NCBI RefSeq assembly: GCF_964253915.1
Contig: NZ_CAXUSG020000003.1
Span: 1-64,000 of the forward strand
Reading direction: 5' to 3'
From: Metarhizobium sp964253915
Lineage (GTDB): Bacteria > Pseudomonadota > Alphaproteobacteria > Rhizobiales > Rhizobiaceae
DNA length: 64,000 nucleotides
The notes under the pieces are model-generated. The model was not told where the DNA came from. It did not search any database and worked only from the letters and a program-made list of their open reading frames with translations. The position numbers and the translations under genes are program-made. Below are positions 28,422 through 37,244 of this stretch, in pieces. Every line of letters starts with the position of its first letter. Position 1 is the stretch's first letter.

Positions 28422-30056
28422 TCAGGCCGCTTCGGCGGCGGCCTTGTCGCGCAGGAGCCGACGGATCACCTTGCCGGTGGTCGTCAGCGGCAGGGCATCG
28501 ATGAACTCCACCTCGCGCGGATATTCGTGCATGGACAGCCGTGTCTTCACCCAGTCGCGGATCTCGCCCGCCAGCGCCTCGCTTGGCGAAAAACCCGGCA
28601 CCAGCACGATGTAGGCCTTGACGATCTCGGTTCGCAGCGGATCGGGCTTGCCGATGACGGCCGCAAGCTGCACCGCCGGGTGGCCCACCAGGCAATCCTC
28701 GATTTCACCCGGTCCGATACGATATCCCGAAGACGTAATGACGTCGTCGTCGCGACCGAAGAAAGCAACATAGCCGTTTTCATCCTGCCGCCCCTGGTCG
28801 CCGGTCAGCATCCAGTCACCGGCAAACTTGGCCTCGGTGGCTTCGTCGTTCTGCCAGTATCCGAGAAACATCGAAGGCGATGTTTTGTGAATGGCGATCT
28901 GGCCGATTGATCCTGGCGGCAGGGGTGCGCCCGCTGCGTCGAGGATGGCGACACGATGCCCCGGCACCGCGCGGCCGATCGAACCGGCCTTGGTAATGCC
29001 GAGGTTTTCGGCCGAGGACAGGACGAAATTACACTCCGTCTGGCCATAGAATTCGTTGACGGTCAGCCCCAGCGTCCTCTTCGCCCACTCGTAGGTTTCG
29101 CAGCCGAGCGACTCGCCGGCGGAACCGATGGTGCGCAGGTCCAGCGCATATTTTTCCAGCGGCCGCTCTACTGCCGCCAGCAGCCTGAGCGCCGTCGGCG
29201 GAATGAAGGCGTTGCGCACCTTCATCTCGGCCATGATGCGAAACGCCATGTCCGGATCGAATTTTTGCGCCGGCGACGAGACGACGGGAACACCGAGCAT
29301 CAATGCCGGCAGCAGCGCATTAAGAAGACCGCCGGCCCAAGCCCAGTCGGACGGCGTCCAGACCTTGTCGCCCGGCTGCGGCAGGAAATGATGCGCCATC
29401 TGCATGCCGGGGATGTGGCTGGCAAGCACCCGGTGGCCATGCAGCGCCCCCTTTGGCGGCCCCGTCGTGCCCGAGGTGAAGATCATCAGCGCAGGCTCGT
29501 CCGGGCCGCCCGCCGTCACCTCCGCCAGGGGCGGATGCTGGGCCACCAGATCGTGGAAGGAGAAGACGCCCGCTTCTTCTCCATCGATCAGGATGACGTG
29601 ACGCAGCTCCGGCAACCGGTCGCGGATGTCCTTGAGGCGCGAAAAACCGAAGGCATTGGTGACGATGGCCGCCGCACCGGCGATCCGCAGGCGATGCTCC
29701 AGCGCCTCGACGCCGAAAAGCAGCGCCAGCGGCAGGGCAATCGCCCCGAGCTTGTAGATACCGACATGCGAGACGACGGTCTCGAAACTCTGCGGCAACA
29801 GCAGCGCCACCCGATCCCCCTTGCCGAGGCCAAGCGCCTGGAGCGCAGCAGCGAAGGAGGACGACTGCGCCGACAATTCGCCATAGGTCATCGAACGATG
29901 CCGGCCATCGGGGCTGAAATGTTCGAGGCAAACCTGCTGCGGCGCCCGCGCCGCCCAATCGTCGCTGACGGCAACGCCCATGTTGAAATTTGGCGGAATA
30001 TCCCAGGAAAAATCGCGGTAAAGCGCCTCGTAGGTGTCGCGGGATGGCAGTTTCAT
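28422..30056 (-). CDS. AMP-dependent acyl-CoA synthetase/ligase
   Basis: Adenylate-forming enzyme of 544 residues. The phosphate loop TSGTTGPPKG lies near 190-200, EFYGQTE is the A5 motif, GDWMLTGDQG the A7 motif, RDDDVITSSGYRIGP the hinge, and TTTGKVIRR holds the catalytic lysine. The overall build matches acetate or medium-chain acyl-CoA synthetases (AcsM type) more than long-chain FadD. The start at 30056 begins the conserved region; the upstream open frame is unsupported. It converges on the flippase-acyltransferase pair with a 21-bp gap. The substrate is uncertain. Confidence 0.9.
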   Translation of the reverse strand: MKLPSRDTYEALYRDFSWDIPPNFNMGVAVSDDWAARAPQQVCLEHFSPDGRHRSMTYGELSAQSSSFAAALQALGLGKGDRVALLLPQSFETVVSHVGIYKLGAIALPLALLFGVEALEHRLRIAGAAAIVTNAFGFSRLKDIRDRLPELRHVILIDGEEAGVFSFHDLVAQHPPLAEVTAGGPDEPALMIFTSGTTGPPKGALHGHRVLASHIPGMQMAHHFLPQPGDKVWTPSDWAWAGGLLNALLPALMLGVPVVSSPAQKFDPDMAFRIMAEMKVRNAFIPPTALRLLAAVERPLEKYALDLRTIGSAGESLGCETYEWAKRTLGLTVNEFYGQTECNFVLSSAENLGITKAGSIGRAVPGHRVAILDAAGAPLPPGSIGQIAIHKTSPSMFLGYWQNDEATEAKFAGDWMLTGDQGRQDENGYVAFFGRDDDVITSSGYRIGPGEIEDCLVGHPAVQLAAVIGKPDPLRTEIVKAYIVLVPGFSPSEALAGEIRDWVKTRLSMHEYPREVEFIDALPLTTTGKVIRRLLRDKAAAEAA

Positions 30057-30185
30057 GTCAAAAATCCGGTTTTGCTGCGCTGCAGCTAACATCGCGGACG
30101 CCAAAAAGACAATCGAAACCTTTTCGCATTGCAAACGGCGACAAGACCGGACGGCCTTTCCGTTGCATGCGAGGACATTTCAGGA

Positions 30186-30322
30186 GATGGCGCGCCGAAA
30201 CCGAAAGACGGCAAACCCGAGCGATGGGTTTGAGGGCGGCAGCGCCAAAAATAGATGGTGCGCCGAAGCGGAGCGAAGGCGAACCAGCGCGATGGGTTGG
30301 AAGGCGGCATCGCGCAAGAAAA
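30186..30322. repeat. Two tandem imperfect copies of a 68-69 bp unit beside tRNA-Leu
   Basis: Units begin with GATGG at 30186 and 30254, and the same GATGGTGCG recurs at 30323, where it overlaps the tRNA 3' end. Both contain GCGATGGGTT and GGCGGCA at matching places. The array lies directly downstream of the tRNA in its direction of transcription. Confidence 0.7.
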
Positions 30323-30324
30323 GA

Positions 30325-30409
30325 TGGTGCGGGTGGTCGGGGTCGAACCGACACTCCTTTCGGAACCGGATTTTGAGTCCGGCGCGTCTACCAATTCCAC
30401 CACACCCGC
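30325..30409 (-). tRNA. tRNA-Leu (anticodon CAA)
   Basis: Minus-strand 85-nt tRNA with encoded CCA. Acceptor arms GCGGGTG / CACCCGC pair fully. The anticodon stem CCGGA/TCCGG encloses loop CTCAAAA, giving anticodon CAA. A long variable arm with pairing TCC/GGA marks a class II tRNA, and the T-arm contains GGTTCGACC. It reads UUG leucine codons. Confidence 0.95.
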
Positions 30410-30432
30410 GTGTGAGGTCCTACAGTGCGGCG

Positions 30433-30460
30433 ACTATACGAATGAAGGCCTGTCGGTCAA
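30433..30460 (-). promoter_or_regulatory. Promoter of tRNA-Leu
   Basis: On the minus strand TTGACC (30455-30460), 16-nt spacer, TATAGT (30433-30438). The predicted start falls about 17 nt before the mature tRNA 5' end. Confidence 0.75.
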
Positions 30461-30635
30461 CCGACATTTTGAAAATTTTCATGAAGGCAGCCGATCACCC
30501 TGCGCCTCACGAAAAGTTTTTCATCAGCAGATGTCCGGCATGGCGGGCAGCCATTTACAGCAGCAGGCGGCAGGCCTAAAAGCGCCGTGATCCCCTGCAA
30601 GACAGGGATGATCCTTCTTCAAAAGCGCTGCGGCC

Positions 30636-31178
30636 ATGGCCTCCTCGACTGGAACCACCGACATGAATTCGACCACCGGCAATCGCACCCAGACCATCGC
30701 ATCCGGGCTTCTGGCGCTAGGAATGGCCGCAACGGTGGTGACGGCGCTTGGCTTCGAACATATCGGCGGCTTTATACCCTGCATGCTCTGCCTGCTGGAG
30801 CGCGAACCCTATTATTACGGCATCCCGGTTGCCGCCGCGGCGTTTCTTTCTTCGCTGCTCGGCGCACCGGCCTGGCTAACCCGACTGCTGCTGGCCGTTG
30901 CCGGCATCATCATGATCGTCGGTGCGGGGATGGGCGTCTATCATTCCGGCGTCGAGTGGCATTTCTGGGAGGGGCCGACGACCTGCTCCACCACCGTCAA
31001 TGCTGTGACCACCAACGCAGGCGATCTTCTCGGCGACCTGAACCGTGTCAAAGGACCATCCTGCACCGATGCCGCCGGCCGTTTCCTGGGTCTGTCCTTC
31101 GCCGGCTGGAACGTCATCGCCAGCGTCATTCTTGCGGCAATCGCCTTTGTCGGCCTGCGGGCGAAGAAAACGGCCTGA
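30636..31178 (+). CDS. dsbB: Disulfide bond formation protein B
   Basis: Inner-membrane protein of 180 residues with four hydrophobic helices. The quinone-linked CMLC pair follows the first helix (about 49-52), and two further periplasmic cysteines lie near residues 116 and 141, the arrangement needed to reoxidise DsbA. Neither possible start (30636 or the ATG at 30663) has a strong ribosome site; the shorter form would still contain all helices. Confidence 0.9.
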   Translation: MASSTGTTDMNSTTGNRTQTIASGLLALGMAATVVTALGFEHIGGFIPCMLCLLEREPYYYGIPVAAAAFLSSLLGAPAWLTRLLLAVAGIIMIVGAGMGVYHSGVEWHFWEGPTTCSTTVNAVTTNAGDLLGDLNRVKGPSCTDAAGRFLGLSFAGWNVIASVILAAIAFVGLRAKKTA

Positions 31179-31184
31179 CGTCGG

Positions 31185-31742
31185 TTACGGCTGCAGTTCG
31201 GTATCCCAGTAGAGATAGTCCATCCAGCTTTCATGCAGGTAGTTCGGCGGGAAAAGCCGGCCGTTGTTGTGCAGGTCCTGCACCGTCGGCTGGTAGGGTT
31301 TCTGCGCCGGGAACATGCCCGCCTGCTTGGTCAGCTTGCTGCCCTTGCGCAGGTTGCACGGCGCGCAGGCGGCCACGACGTTTTCCCACGTCGTCTCGCC
31401 GCCATGGGCGCGCGGGATGACGTGATCGAAAGTCAGATCGTCGGGCGAGCCGCAATACTGGCATTCGAAACGGTCGCGAAGGAAGACGTTGAAGCGTGTA
31501 AAGGCGGGGAAACGCGACGGCTGGACATAGTTCTTCAGGCAAACAACACTCGGCAGTCTCATCGAAAAACTGGGCGAGGACACCGAATGTTCGTACTCGG
31601 CAATGATGTTTACTCTATCAAGAAACACTGCCTTGATCGCGTCCTGCCAGGACCACAACGACAAGGGGTAATAACTCAGTGGCCGGTAGTCAGCGTTCAG
31701 AACGAGCGCCGGCAGGGCCTGGGGTGAGACTGCAATCGTCAA
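31185..31742 (-). CDS. HNH endonuclease family protein
   Basis: Protein of 185 residues with a C-terminal HNH domain: first zinc pair CQYC near residue 96, catalytic DHVIPRAHGG, conserved asparagine in WENVVAAC and second pair CAPC, then NLRKGSK. The N-terminal 80 residues are the family-typical LNADYRPL region. It stands alone, with no phage genes or methylase nearby, and this type is widespread in alphaproteobacterial chromosomes, so a housekeeping role in DNA repair is as likely as restriction. Confidence 0.9.
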   Translation of the reverse strand: MTIAVSPQALPALVLNADYRPLSYYPLSLWSWQDAIKAVFLDRVNIIAEYEHSVSSPSFSMRLPSVVCLKNYVQPSRFPAFTRFNVFLRDRFECQYCGSPDDLTFDHVIPRAHGGETTWENVVAACAPCNLRKGSKLTKQAGMFPAQKPYQPTVQDLHNNGRLFPPNYLHESWMDYLYWDTELQP

Positions 31743-31778
31743 GGGGCTCTCCTGAGCGATTCGGCATCTGCTTTCTGT

Positions 31779-31808
31779 ATATTAGGCGCGTTGTTACAGC
31801 ATTGTGAA
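31779..31808 (-). promoter_or_regulatory. Candidate promoter of the HNH gene
   Basis: On the minus strand TTCACA (31803-31808), 18-nt spacer, TAATAT (31779-31784), about 37 bp before the start codon. Confidence 0.45.
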
Positions 31809-31845
31809 GCCCTCTTAAGACAATAGCTTGACTGTTCATTGTGAT

Positions 31846-32487
31846 TCACAAAAGCGGCAGTGCATCGCGTCGCATCCGCGCCGCGTAATAGGCCCAGAAC
31901 AGCCTCGCCGCGACCGACCGCCACGGCGCCCAGAGAGCCGTCAGACCCGCAAGTTCACGGGCGGACGGGCGCTTTTCCAGCCCGAAGGCATGGGCCACCG
32001 CCGCCTGCAGCGCCACGTCGCCGCCTGGAAAAATGTCGGGGTGGCCACCGCAGAACATCAGGTAGACCTCCGCCGTCCAAGGCCCGACACCCTTGATGCC
32101 GGTCAGCAGCGCAAATGCCTGTTTCGCCTCGAGCGTCGATGCCGCTTCGAGATCGAGAGTGCCGGCGTGCACGGCGGCGGCAATACGGCCCAGCGTATCC
32201 GCCTTGGCGCGCGACAACCCAAAACTGTCTGGGCCTTTGCAGGCTTCGAGATAGGCGGAAGCCGTCGCCGTCCCCCCGACCGCCTCGATGCGGCGCCAGA
32301 TCGCCGCGGCACTGGCCTTCGACACCATTTGCGAGACGATGATTTGCGCCAGCCCGGCAAATCCCGGCCGGTCGAGCCGCAAGGGAACCGGACCCGAGAC
32401 GTCGATCACCGCCGACAACCGCGGATCGATCGACCGCAGGGCTTCGAGACCGGCGGCGATATCGTCGAGGCTTTGGATCGTCTGCAT
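31846..32487 (-). CDS. DNA-3-methyladenine glycosylase II (AlkA type)
   Basis: Base-excision glycosylase of 213 residues. The helix-hairpin-helix LTGIKGVGPWTAEVYLMF and the following GGDVALQ with the catalytic aspartate (about residue 156) are intact; the N-terminal AlkA subdomain is absent, as in the short form. It removes alkylated purines. The ATG at 32487 starts the conserved part. Divergent from gluQ with 55 bp between starts. Confidence 0.9.
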   Translation of the reverse strand: MQTIQSLDDIAAGLEALRSIDPRLSAVIDVSGPVPLRLDRPGFAGLAQIIVSQMVSKASAAAIWRRIEAVGGTATASAYLEACKGPDSFGLSRAKADTLGRIAAAVHAGTLDLEAASTLEAKQAFALLTGIKGVGPWTAEVYLMFCGGHPDIFPGGDVALQAAVAHAFGLEKRPSARELAGLTALWAPWRSVAARLFWAYYAARMRRDALPLL

Positions 32488-32542
32488 TCTTCTCCATCCC
32501 CCGACCCTTGGCCGGCGCCGAATTTTCGTGGCAGAAGAAAGC

Positions 32543-33580
32543 ATGATCGACAGTTCGCGTCAAAAACCCGTCTTCCGTTTCGCCCCGAGCCCGAACGGCC
32601 TCCTGCATCTCGGCCACGCCCTTTCCGCCTTCATCAACCAGGACATGGCGCAGGCAACCGCAGGGCGGCTGCTGTTGCGGATCGAGGATATCGACCTCAG
32701 TCGCTGCACGCCGGCCCTCGAAGCCGCGATCCTGCACGATCTCGACTGGCTCGGCATCGCTTACGAGCAACCGGTACGGCGCCAATCCGAACATTTCGAG
32801 GACTATCGCAAGGCGCTCGACGGATTGATCGCGAGAGGCCTTGTCTATCCGTCCTTCATGACTCGCGGCGAGGTGAAAAACCACGTCGCCGCCTTCGAAG
32901 CTGCCGAAGGCCGGCCCTGGCCGCGCGATCCGGACGGCTCGCCGCATTACCCGCCGGCCGACAAGGACCTTCCGGCAGAGGAGCGGCAAAAACGGCTCGT
33001 CTCCGGCATGAAGCACGCGTGGCGCCTGGACATGGCCACAGCGGTCGCCTGCCTCGACGCACCACTATGCTGGGAAGAAACCGGCGATGGCGACAGGGGA
33101 ACGATGCTCGCCGATCCCGCCGCCTGGGGCGATGTCGTGCTCTCCCGCTCCGACGCGCCGTCGAGCTATCATCTCTCCGTCACCCTCGATGATGCGCTGC
33201 AGGGCGTGACGCATGTGGTGCGCGGCCTCGACCTTTTCCACGCGACATCGGTGCACCGGCTGCTGCAGCAACTGCTTGGCCTGCCCGCACCCGTCTACCA
33301 CCACCACCGGCTCATCTCTGGACCGGACGGACGAAAGCTGTCGAAGAGTTTTGGCGATACCGGCCTTGCCGCCTTGCGGGAGGCAGGTGCCTCACCCGCC
33401 GACATCCGCCGTCTCGTCGGGCTTGGACACCGCCGGTTTTTCCCGTTCCTCGGCAAAAAGCCGGCGCGAAATGCGCTCCAGCACCCGGTATTTCATCAGC
33501 GCCGCGTTGACCTCGGCGCCGAGAATGAAGATCACCCCCACCATGTAGAGAAACACGATGACGATCATCACCGAGGCTAG
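32543..33580 (+). CDS. gluQ: Glutamyl-Q tRNA(Asp) synthetase
   Basis: Truncated GluRS paralogue that attaches glutamate to the queuosine base at position 34 of tRNA-Asp. The N-terminal RFAPSPNGLLHLGHA (HIGH-type) and the KLSKS motif near residue 263 are present, and the anticodon-binding domain of true GluRS is absent. The usual zinc cysteines after YP are replaced (YPSFMTR). At 345 residues it is about 45 longer than the family: the last 60 or so residues are low-quality, His/Asp-rich sequence read antisense to the end of the BrkB-family gene, with 189 bp of convergent overlap. The true stop context may have been lost. Confidence 0.88.
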   Translation: MIDSSRQKPVFRFAPSPNGLLHLGHALSAFINQDMAQATAGRLLLRIEDIDLSRCTPALEAAILHDLDWLGIAYEQPVRRQSEHFEDYRKALDGLIARGLVYPSFMTRGEVKNHVAAFEAAEGRPWPRDPDGSPHYPPADKDLPAEERQKRLVSGMKHAWRLDMATAVACLDAPLCWEETGDGDRGTMLADPAAWGDVVLSRSDAPSSYHLSVTLDDALQGVTHVVRGLDLFHATSVHRLLQQLLGLPAPVYHHHRLISGPDGRKLSKSFGDTGLAALREAGASPADIRRLVGLGHRRFFPFLGKKPARNALQHPVFHQRRVDLGAENEDHPHHVEKHDDDHHRG

Positions 33581-34339
33581 ACCGGCATAGGTCGCGGTGT
33601 AGTTGGCGAAGGTGGCGATGTAATAGGCGAAGACAAAGGCTCCCGCCGACCAGGCAAGCAGGGTCAGCAGGATGCCCGGAATAACGTCGAGAATACCGCG
33701 ACGGCCGGCCGGCAGCCAGAGGTGCGAAAAGAACAGCCCGGCGATCAGCACGATGATGGTGCCGTAGACGCTCCAGCTCGACACGGTCTCCAGCACCTCT
33801 GTCATCCACGGCAGGCGGCGCTCGGTGAAACGCAGCGCCACCGGGATAGCGACCAGCGTGATGCTGATCGCCGTAAAGATCATCACCGCGATGACGACGT
33901 AGCCGAGGCTCGCCAGCCGCGTGACGTACCAGCGGCGCGTCTCGGCCTGGCGATAGGCGCGATTGAGCGAAATGCGCAGCGCCTCGACACCGTTGGAGGC
34001 GAAGTAGGCGGCCGCCAGCACGGAGATCGTCAGAAGGCCGCCGCGCGGGATGGTCAGCACCTGCTGCACCTGGTCCGACAGAGGTTTGGCGATTGCCTCC
34101 GGCCAGGTGTCGAAGATCAGGTGCACGGCGGTATCCGAAAACTGGTCGGCGCCGAGGAAGGTTGCCAAGGCCGTCCCGAAGATCAGGAAGGGAAACACCG
34201 CAAGCAGGATCGACAGCGCCACATGGCTTGCCATCGCCCAGCCGTCATCCTCGCTGAAATGATAGAAGGCGTCGAAGCATACCTTGTACGCCACTCGCAG
34301 GAACTTCGGCATCCACCCTCCAGGCTTCGGCATTCGCAT
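33392..34339 (-). CDS. YihY/BrkB family inner-membrane protein
   Basis: Protein of 315 residues with about six membrane helices, including the family segments DDGWAMASHVALSILLAVFPFLIF near the start and LLTLLAWSAGAFVFAYYIATFANYTATYAGLASVM later. Once annotated as ribonuclease BN, the family is now treated as a membrane protein of unclear function. The translation start could be the ATG at 34312, which has GGAGG close by. Its 3' end overlaps gluQ on the other strand. Confidence 0.85.
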   Translation of the reverse strand: MRMPKPGGWMPKFLRVAYKVCFDAFYHFSEDDGWAMASHVALSILLAVFPFLIFGTALATFLGADQFSDTAVHLIFDTWPEAIAKPLSDQVQQVLTIPRGGLLTISVLAAAYFASNGVEALRISLNRAYRQAETRRWYVTRLASLGYVVIAVMIFTAISITLVAIPVALRFTERRLPWMTEVLETVSSWSVYGTIIVLIAGLFFSHLWLPAGRRGILDVIPGILLTLLAWSAGAFVFAYYIATFANYTATYAGLASVMIVIVFLYMVGVIFILGAEVNAALMKYRVLERISRRLFAEEREKPAVSKPDETADVGG

Positions 34340-34394
34340 TGTCAGTCTGGCGGGAATATGGGAAACCGACTGCGCTTTGTACAGGAATCATTCC

Positions 34395-35228
34395 ATGACG
34401 GACCGCCCCGCGATCATCATCACCGGCTGCTCCACCGGCATCGGCGCCCATTGCGCCCGCGCGCTGAAGGCAGATGGCTGGCGGGTGTTCGCCACGGTGC
34501 GCCGCGAGGAAGACCGGGCGGGGCTGGAAGCGGACGGCATCGAAGCGCTGATCATGGACTACACCCGGGCCGAAACGATCACGGCGCTGGTCACCACCGT
34601 CGCAGAACGGACCGGCGGCCGGATCGACGCGCTGTTCAACAACGGCGCCTATGGCCAGCCGGGCGCCGTCGAGGATCTCTCCACCGACATCCTGCGCGCC
34701 CAGTTCGAGACCAACGTCTTCGGCTGGCATGAACTGACCCGCCAGGTCATCCCTTACATGCGCAGGCAGGGGCATGGCCGCATCGTGCAATGCTCGTCGA
34801 TCCTCGGCCTCGTGCCCTACCGGTTTCGCGGCGCCTATACCGCCTCGAAGTTCGCACTCGAAGGCCTGTCGGTGACGCTGCGCATGGAACTGCAGGGCAG
34901 CGGCATCCATGTCAGCCTGATCGAACCCGGCCCGATCACCTCGCGATTCACCGCGACGGCACTGAAACACATCGAGGCCAACATCGATCTCGAAAACTCC
35001 GCCCACGCCGTCGAATACAAACGCCAGCTGGCGCGACTTAATGGCACAGGGCCGGTCAATCGCCATAAACTCGGCCCGGAAGCGGTGTATGACGTGCTCA
35101 AACACGCCTTGACCGCCAAGCGCCCCCGCCCGCATTATCCGGTGACGACGCCGGCCAAGCAGGGCGTTCTGCTCAAGCGTTTCCTTCCCGCCGATCTGTT
35201 CTACCGACTCATGCGCTGGCTCGATTGA
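34395..35228 (+). CDS. Short-chain dehydrogenase/reductase
   Basis: SDR of 277 residues. The cofactor motif TGCSTGIG is at about 10-17, NNGAYG is the NAG-type motif, and the catalytic Ser and Tyr-x3-Lys (SSILGLV..AYTASK) are intact; EPGPITSRF follows. Substrate unknown. The ATG at 34395 has AGGA 9 nt upstream; the longer frame overlaps the divergent BrkB gene. Confidence 0.9.
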   Translation: MTDRPAIIITGCSTGIGAHCARALKADGWRVFATVRREEDRAGLEADGIEALIMDYTRAETITALVTTVAERTGGRIDALFNNGAYGQPGAVEDLSTDILRAQFETNVFGWHELTRQVIPYMRRQGHGRIVQCSSILGLVPYRFRGAYTASKFALEGLSVTLRMELQGSGIHVSLIEPGPITSRFTATALKHIEANIDLENSAHAVEYKRQLARLNGTGPVNRHKLGPEAVYDVLKHALTAKRPRPHYPVTTPAKQGVLLKRFLPADLFYRLMRWLD

Positions 35229-35259
35229 AGCGCGCTGAAAGAAAGGTTATTTTGGACCG

Positions 35260-35457
35260 ATGTCCAGTTTTACGATGATCCTTGCCGTGGCCGTCATGGG
35301 CCTTGTCGCGCTCGTTCTGATTCGCGGCCTGTTCAACATGATGAAGGGCGGCAGCCCCAACCTCTCCAACAAGCTGATGCAGATGCGCATCGTGCTGCAG
35401 GCAGTCGCGATCGCGCTGATCATGCTGACGCTGTGGCTGACGGGCGGCGGCCGCTGA
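35260..35457 (+). CDS. HIG1 domain / twin transmembrane protein
   Basis: Protein of 65 residues with two membrane helices around the conserved RGLFNMMKGG..SNKLMQMRIVLQAVAI core. HIG1 proteins associate with cytochrome c oxidase in mitochondria and bacteria. It follows the SDR after 31 bp. Confidence 0.85.
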   Translation: MSSFTMILAVAVMGLVALVLIRGLFNMMKGGSPNLSNKLMQMRIVLQAVAIALIMLTLWLTGGGR

Positions 35458-35467
35458 TACTACAGCC

Positions 35468-35571
35468 TAGATCATTTCCGCTTTTCTCCGAAACGCGAAA
35501 ACGCTCTATCTCTTTGTTCCTACGCAATTCCGGACGCAAAACCGCGACGCACTTTTGCTGGAATTGCTCTA
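35468..35571. repeat. RIME-like palindromic repeat, copy B
   Basis: Same orientation as copy A, with over 80 percent identity by eye. It fills most of the gap before the cobalamin adenosyltransferase gene and ends 23 bp from its start codon, so the gene's ribosome site abuts the element. Confidence 0.8.
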
Positions 35572-35594
35572 ATGCGCGCTAAGGGGGCTCTCGC

Positions 35595-36173
35595 ATGGTC
35601 AAGCTGAACAAGATCTACACCAAGACCGGCGACGACGGCACCACCGGCCTTGTTTCCGGTCCGCGCCGCCGCAAGGACGATCTGCGCATCGAAGCCTACG
35701 GCACGGTGGACGAGACCAATTCATGGCTCGGCATGGCCCGGCTGCACACGGCCGGCGACGGTGAATTCGACGCCATGCTGGAGCGTATCCAGAACGATCT
35801 CTTCGATCTCGGCGCCGATCTGGCCACACCCGATACCGGCAAGCCGCTCGACTACGAGCCCCTGCGTATCGTCGAGGCGCAGGTGGAGCGGCTGGAGGCG
35901 GAGATCGACCGCCTCAACACCGACCTGCAGCCGCTGAAATCCTTCATCCTGCCCGGCGGCTCGCCCGCAGCCGCCGCCCTGCACATGGCGCGCACCGTGT
36001 CGCGACGCGCCGAAAGGATCATGGTCGCCCTGTCGCGCAGCGAGGGTGAAACAGTCAGCACTGCTGCACTGAAATATATTAATCGCCTCTCCGATTTTCT
36101 GTTCGTCGCGGGCCGTCATCATAACGACAAGGGCCAGACGGATATGCTTTGGGTTCCGGGAAAAAACCGCTAA
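35595..36173 (+). CDS. Cob(I)yrinic acid a,c-diamide / ATP:cobalamin adenosyltransferase, PduO type
   Basis: Protein of 192 residues of the PduO/MMAB family, which makes adenosylcobalamin. The N-terminal IYTKTGDDGTTGL ATP motif, the DETNSWLG helix and the C-terminal LSRSEG..YINRLSDFLFVAGR signature are all present. AGGGGG is 8 nt before the ATG. Confidence 0.94.
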   Translation: MVKLNKIYTKTGDDGTTGLVSGPRRRKDDLRIEAYGTVDETNSWLGMARLHTAGDGEFDAMLERIQNDLFDLGADLATPDTGKPLDYEPLRIVEAQVERLEAEIDRLNTDLQPLKSFILPGGSPAAAALHMARTVSRRAERIMVALSRSEGETVSTAALKYINRLSDFLFVAGRHHNDKGQTDMLWVPGKNR

Positions 36174-36303
36174 GCTGCGACAGCAGGTCGCAGAAGCATA
36201 GCAGCGGTTTTGCTGAAAGGACCTGAGTAATCCAGCATCTAGGGCCTGCAGGCGAATCCGGGGGATTGCTGCGGGCCTCGGAAAAATCTTTAGGGGGACC
36301 GGG

Positions 36304-37092
36304 GTGTTCATACCGCTGCACGACAAGAATTCCCTGAAATACATCAAGCTGCAATATGTGACGATCTCGCTGATAGCGGCCAATTGCCTGATCTGGCTGT
36401 TCACCGGCTTTCTTGCGCCGGAATCGGTCAACGACGCGGCGACCATCGGCCTCGGCTACATCCCGGCCGTCGCCTTCAACTATGCCTACCTGCCGCCGGA
36501 AATGGCGCTTGTGCCGCACAACACCACCTATCTCACCTACGCCTTCCTGCATCTCGATTTCTGGCATCTTGCCGGCAACATGCTGTTCCTCTGGGTCTTC
36601 GGCGACAATGTCGAGGATGCCATGGGGCATGTCCGCTTCCTCGTCTTCTACCTCGCCTGCGCCGTTGCCGGCGCCCTCTTCCACGGTCTCATCGGCCCAT
36701 CGTCCCAGGCGCCGCTGGTCGGCGCCTCCGGCGCGATCTCCGGCGTCGTTGCCGCCTACATGATGCTGCATCCCAAGGTGCGGGTCTGGGTGCTGGTGCT
36801 GTTCCGCTTCCCGCTGCCGCTGCCGGCCTTCATCCCGCTGCTCTTCTGGGTCGGCCAGCAATTCTTCATGCTGCTGACGGATACGGACGGCAGGGTCTCC
36901 TGGGGCGCGCATGTCGGCGGCATCATTGCCGGTGCCATCCTCGTGCTGTTCATGCGCCGCAAGGACGTTCCCCTCTTCGACACCAGCATTGTCACGCCCA
37001 AGGCCGTGCGCCATGCAGAGGTACCGGCGGACCCGGGCGCCGTCGCAACGGCCGGCGACACCAAGACGCCGCCGCATTGGGGCCGCGGCTAG
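36304..37092 (+). CDS. Rhomboid family intramembrane serine protease
   Basis: Membrane protein of 262 residues with at least six helices. The catalytic serine lies in GASGAISG (near 141) and the histidine in GAHVGG (near 201); the HxxxN element HLAGNMLFLW is intact. It should cleave membrane-spanning substrates. The start is a GTG with GGGGGA upstream. The C-terminal 40 residues are a polar tail. Confidence 0.92.
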   Translation: MFIPLHDKNSLKYIKLQYVTISLIAANCLIWLFTGFLAPESVNDAATIGLGYIPAVAFNYAYLPPEMALVPHNTTYLTYAFLHLDFWHLAGNMLFLWVFGDNVEDAMGHVRFLVFYLACAVAGALFHGLIGPSSQAPLVGASGAISGVVAAYMMLHPKVRVWVLVLFRFPLPLPAFIPLLFWVGQQFFMLLTDTDGRVSWGAHVGGIIAGAILVLFMRRKDVPLFDTSIVTPKAVRHAEVPADPGAVATAGDTKTPPHWGRG

Positions 37093-37244
37093 ACCAGCAG
37101 CCATTTCGAAACTGCGGAAAATCCGCCCATATGCGACACACAACCGTTGTGTTTGGGGGAAAAACGCGTATCCATGTCGCCAACTGACAATCAGATGACT
37201 GTCTGAAAGCGCATTTTCTGCGGAGTTGTTGAAGGAAGGACCAG

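Noticed and set aside
30186..30322. CRISPR array beside tRNA-Leu
   Set aside because: Only two imperfect 68-bp units with no spacers of uniform length and no cas genes.
31185..31742. HNH nuclease as part of a restriction or phage module
   Set aside because: No methylase, terminase or phage gene nearby, and this protein type is common in rhizobial core genomes.
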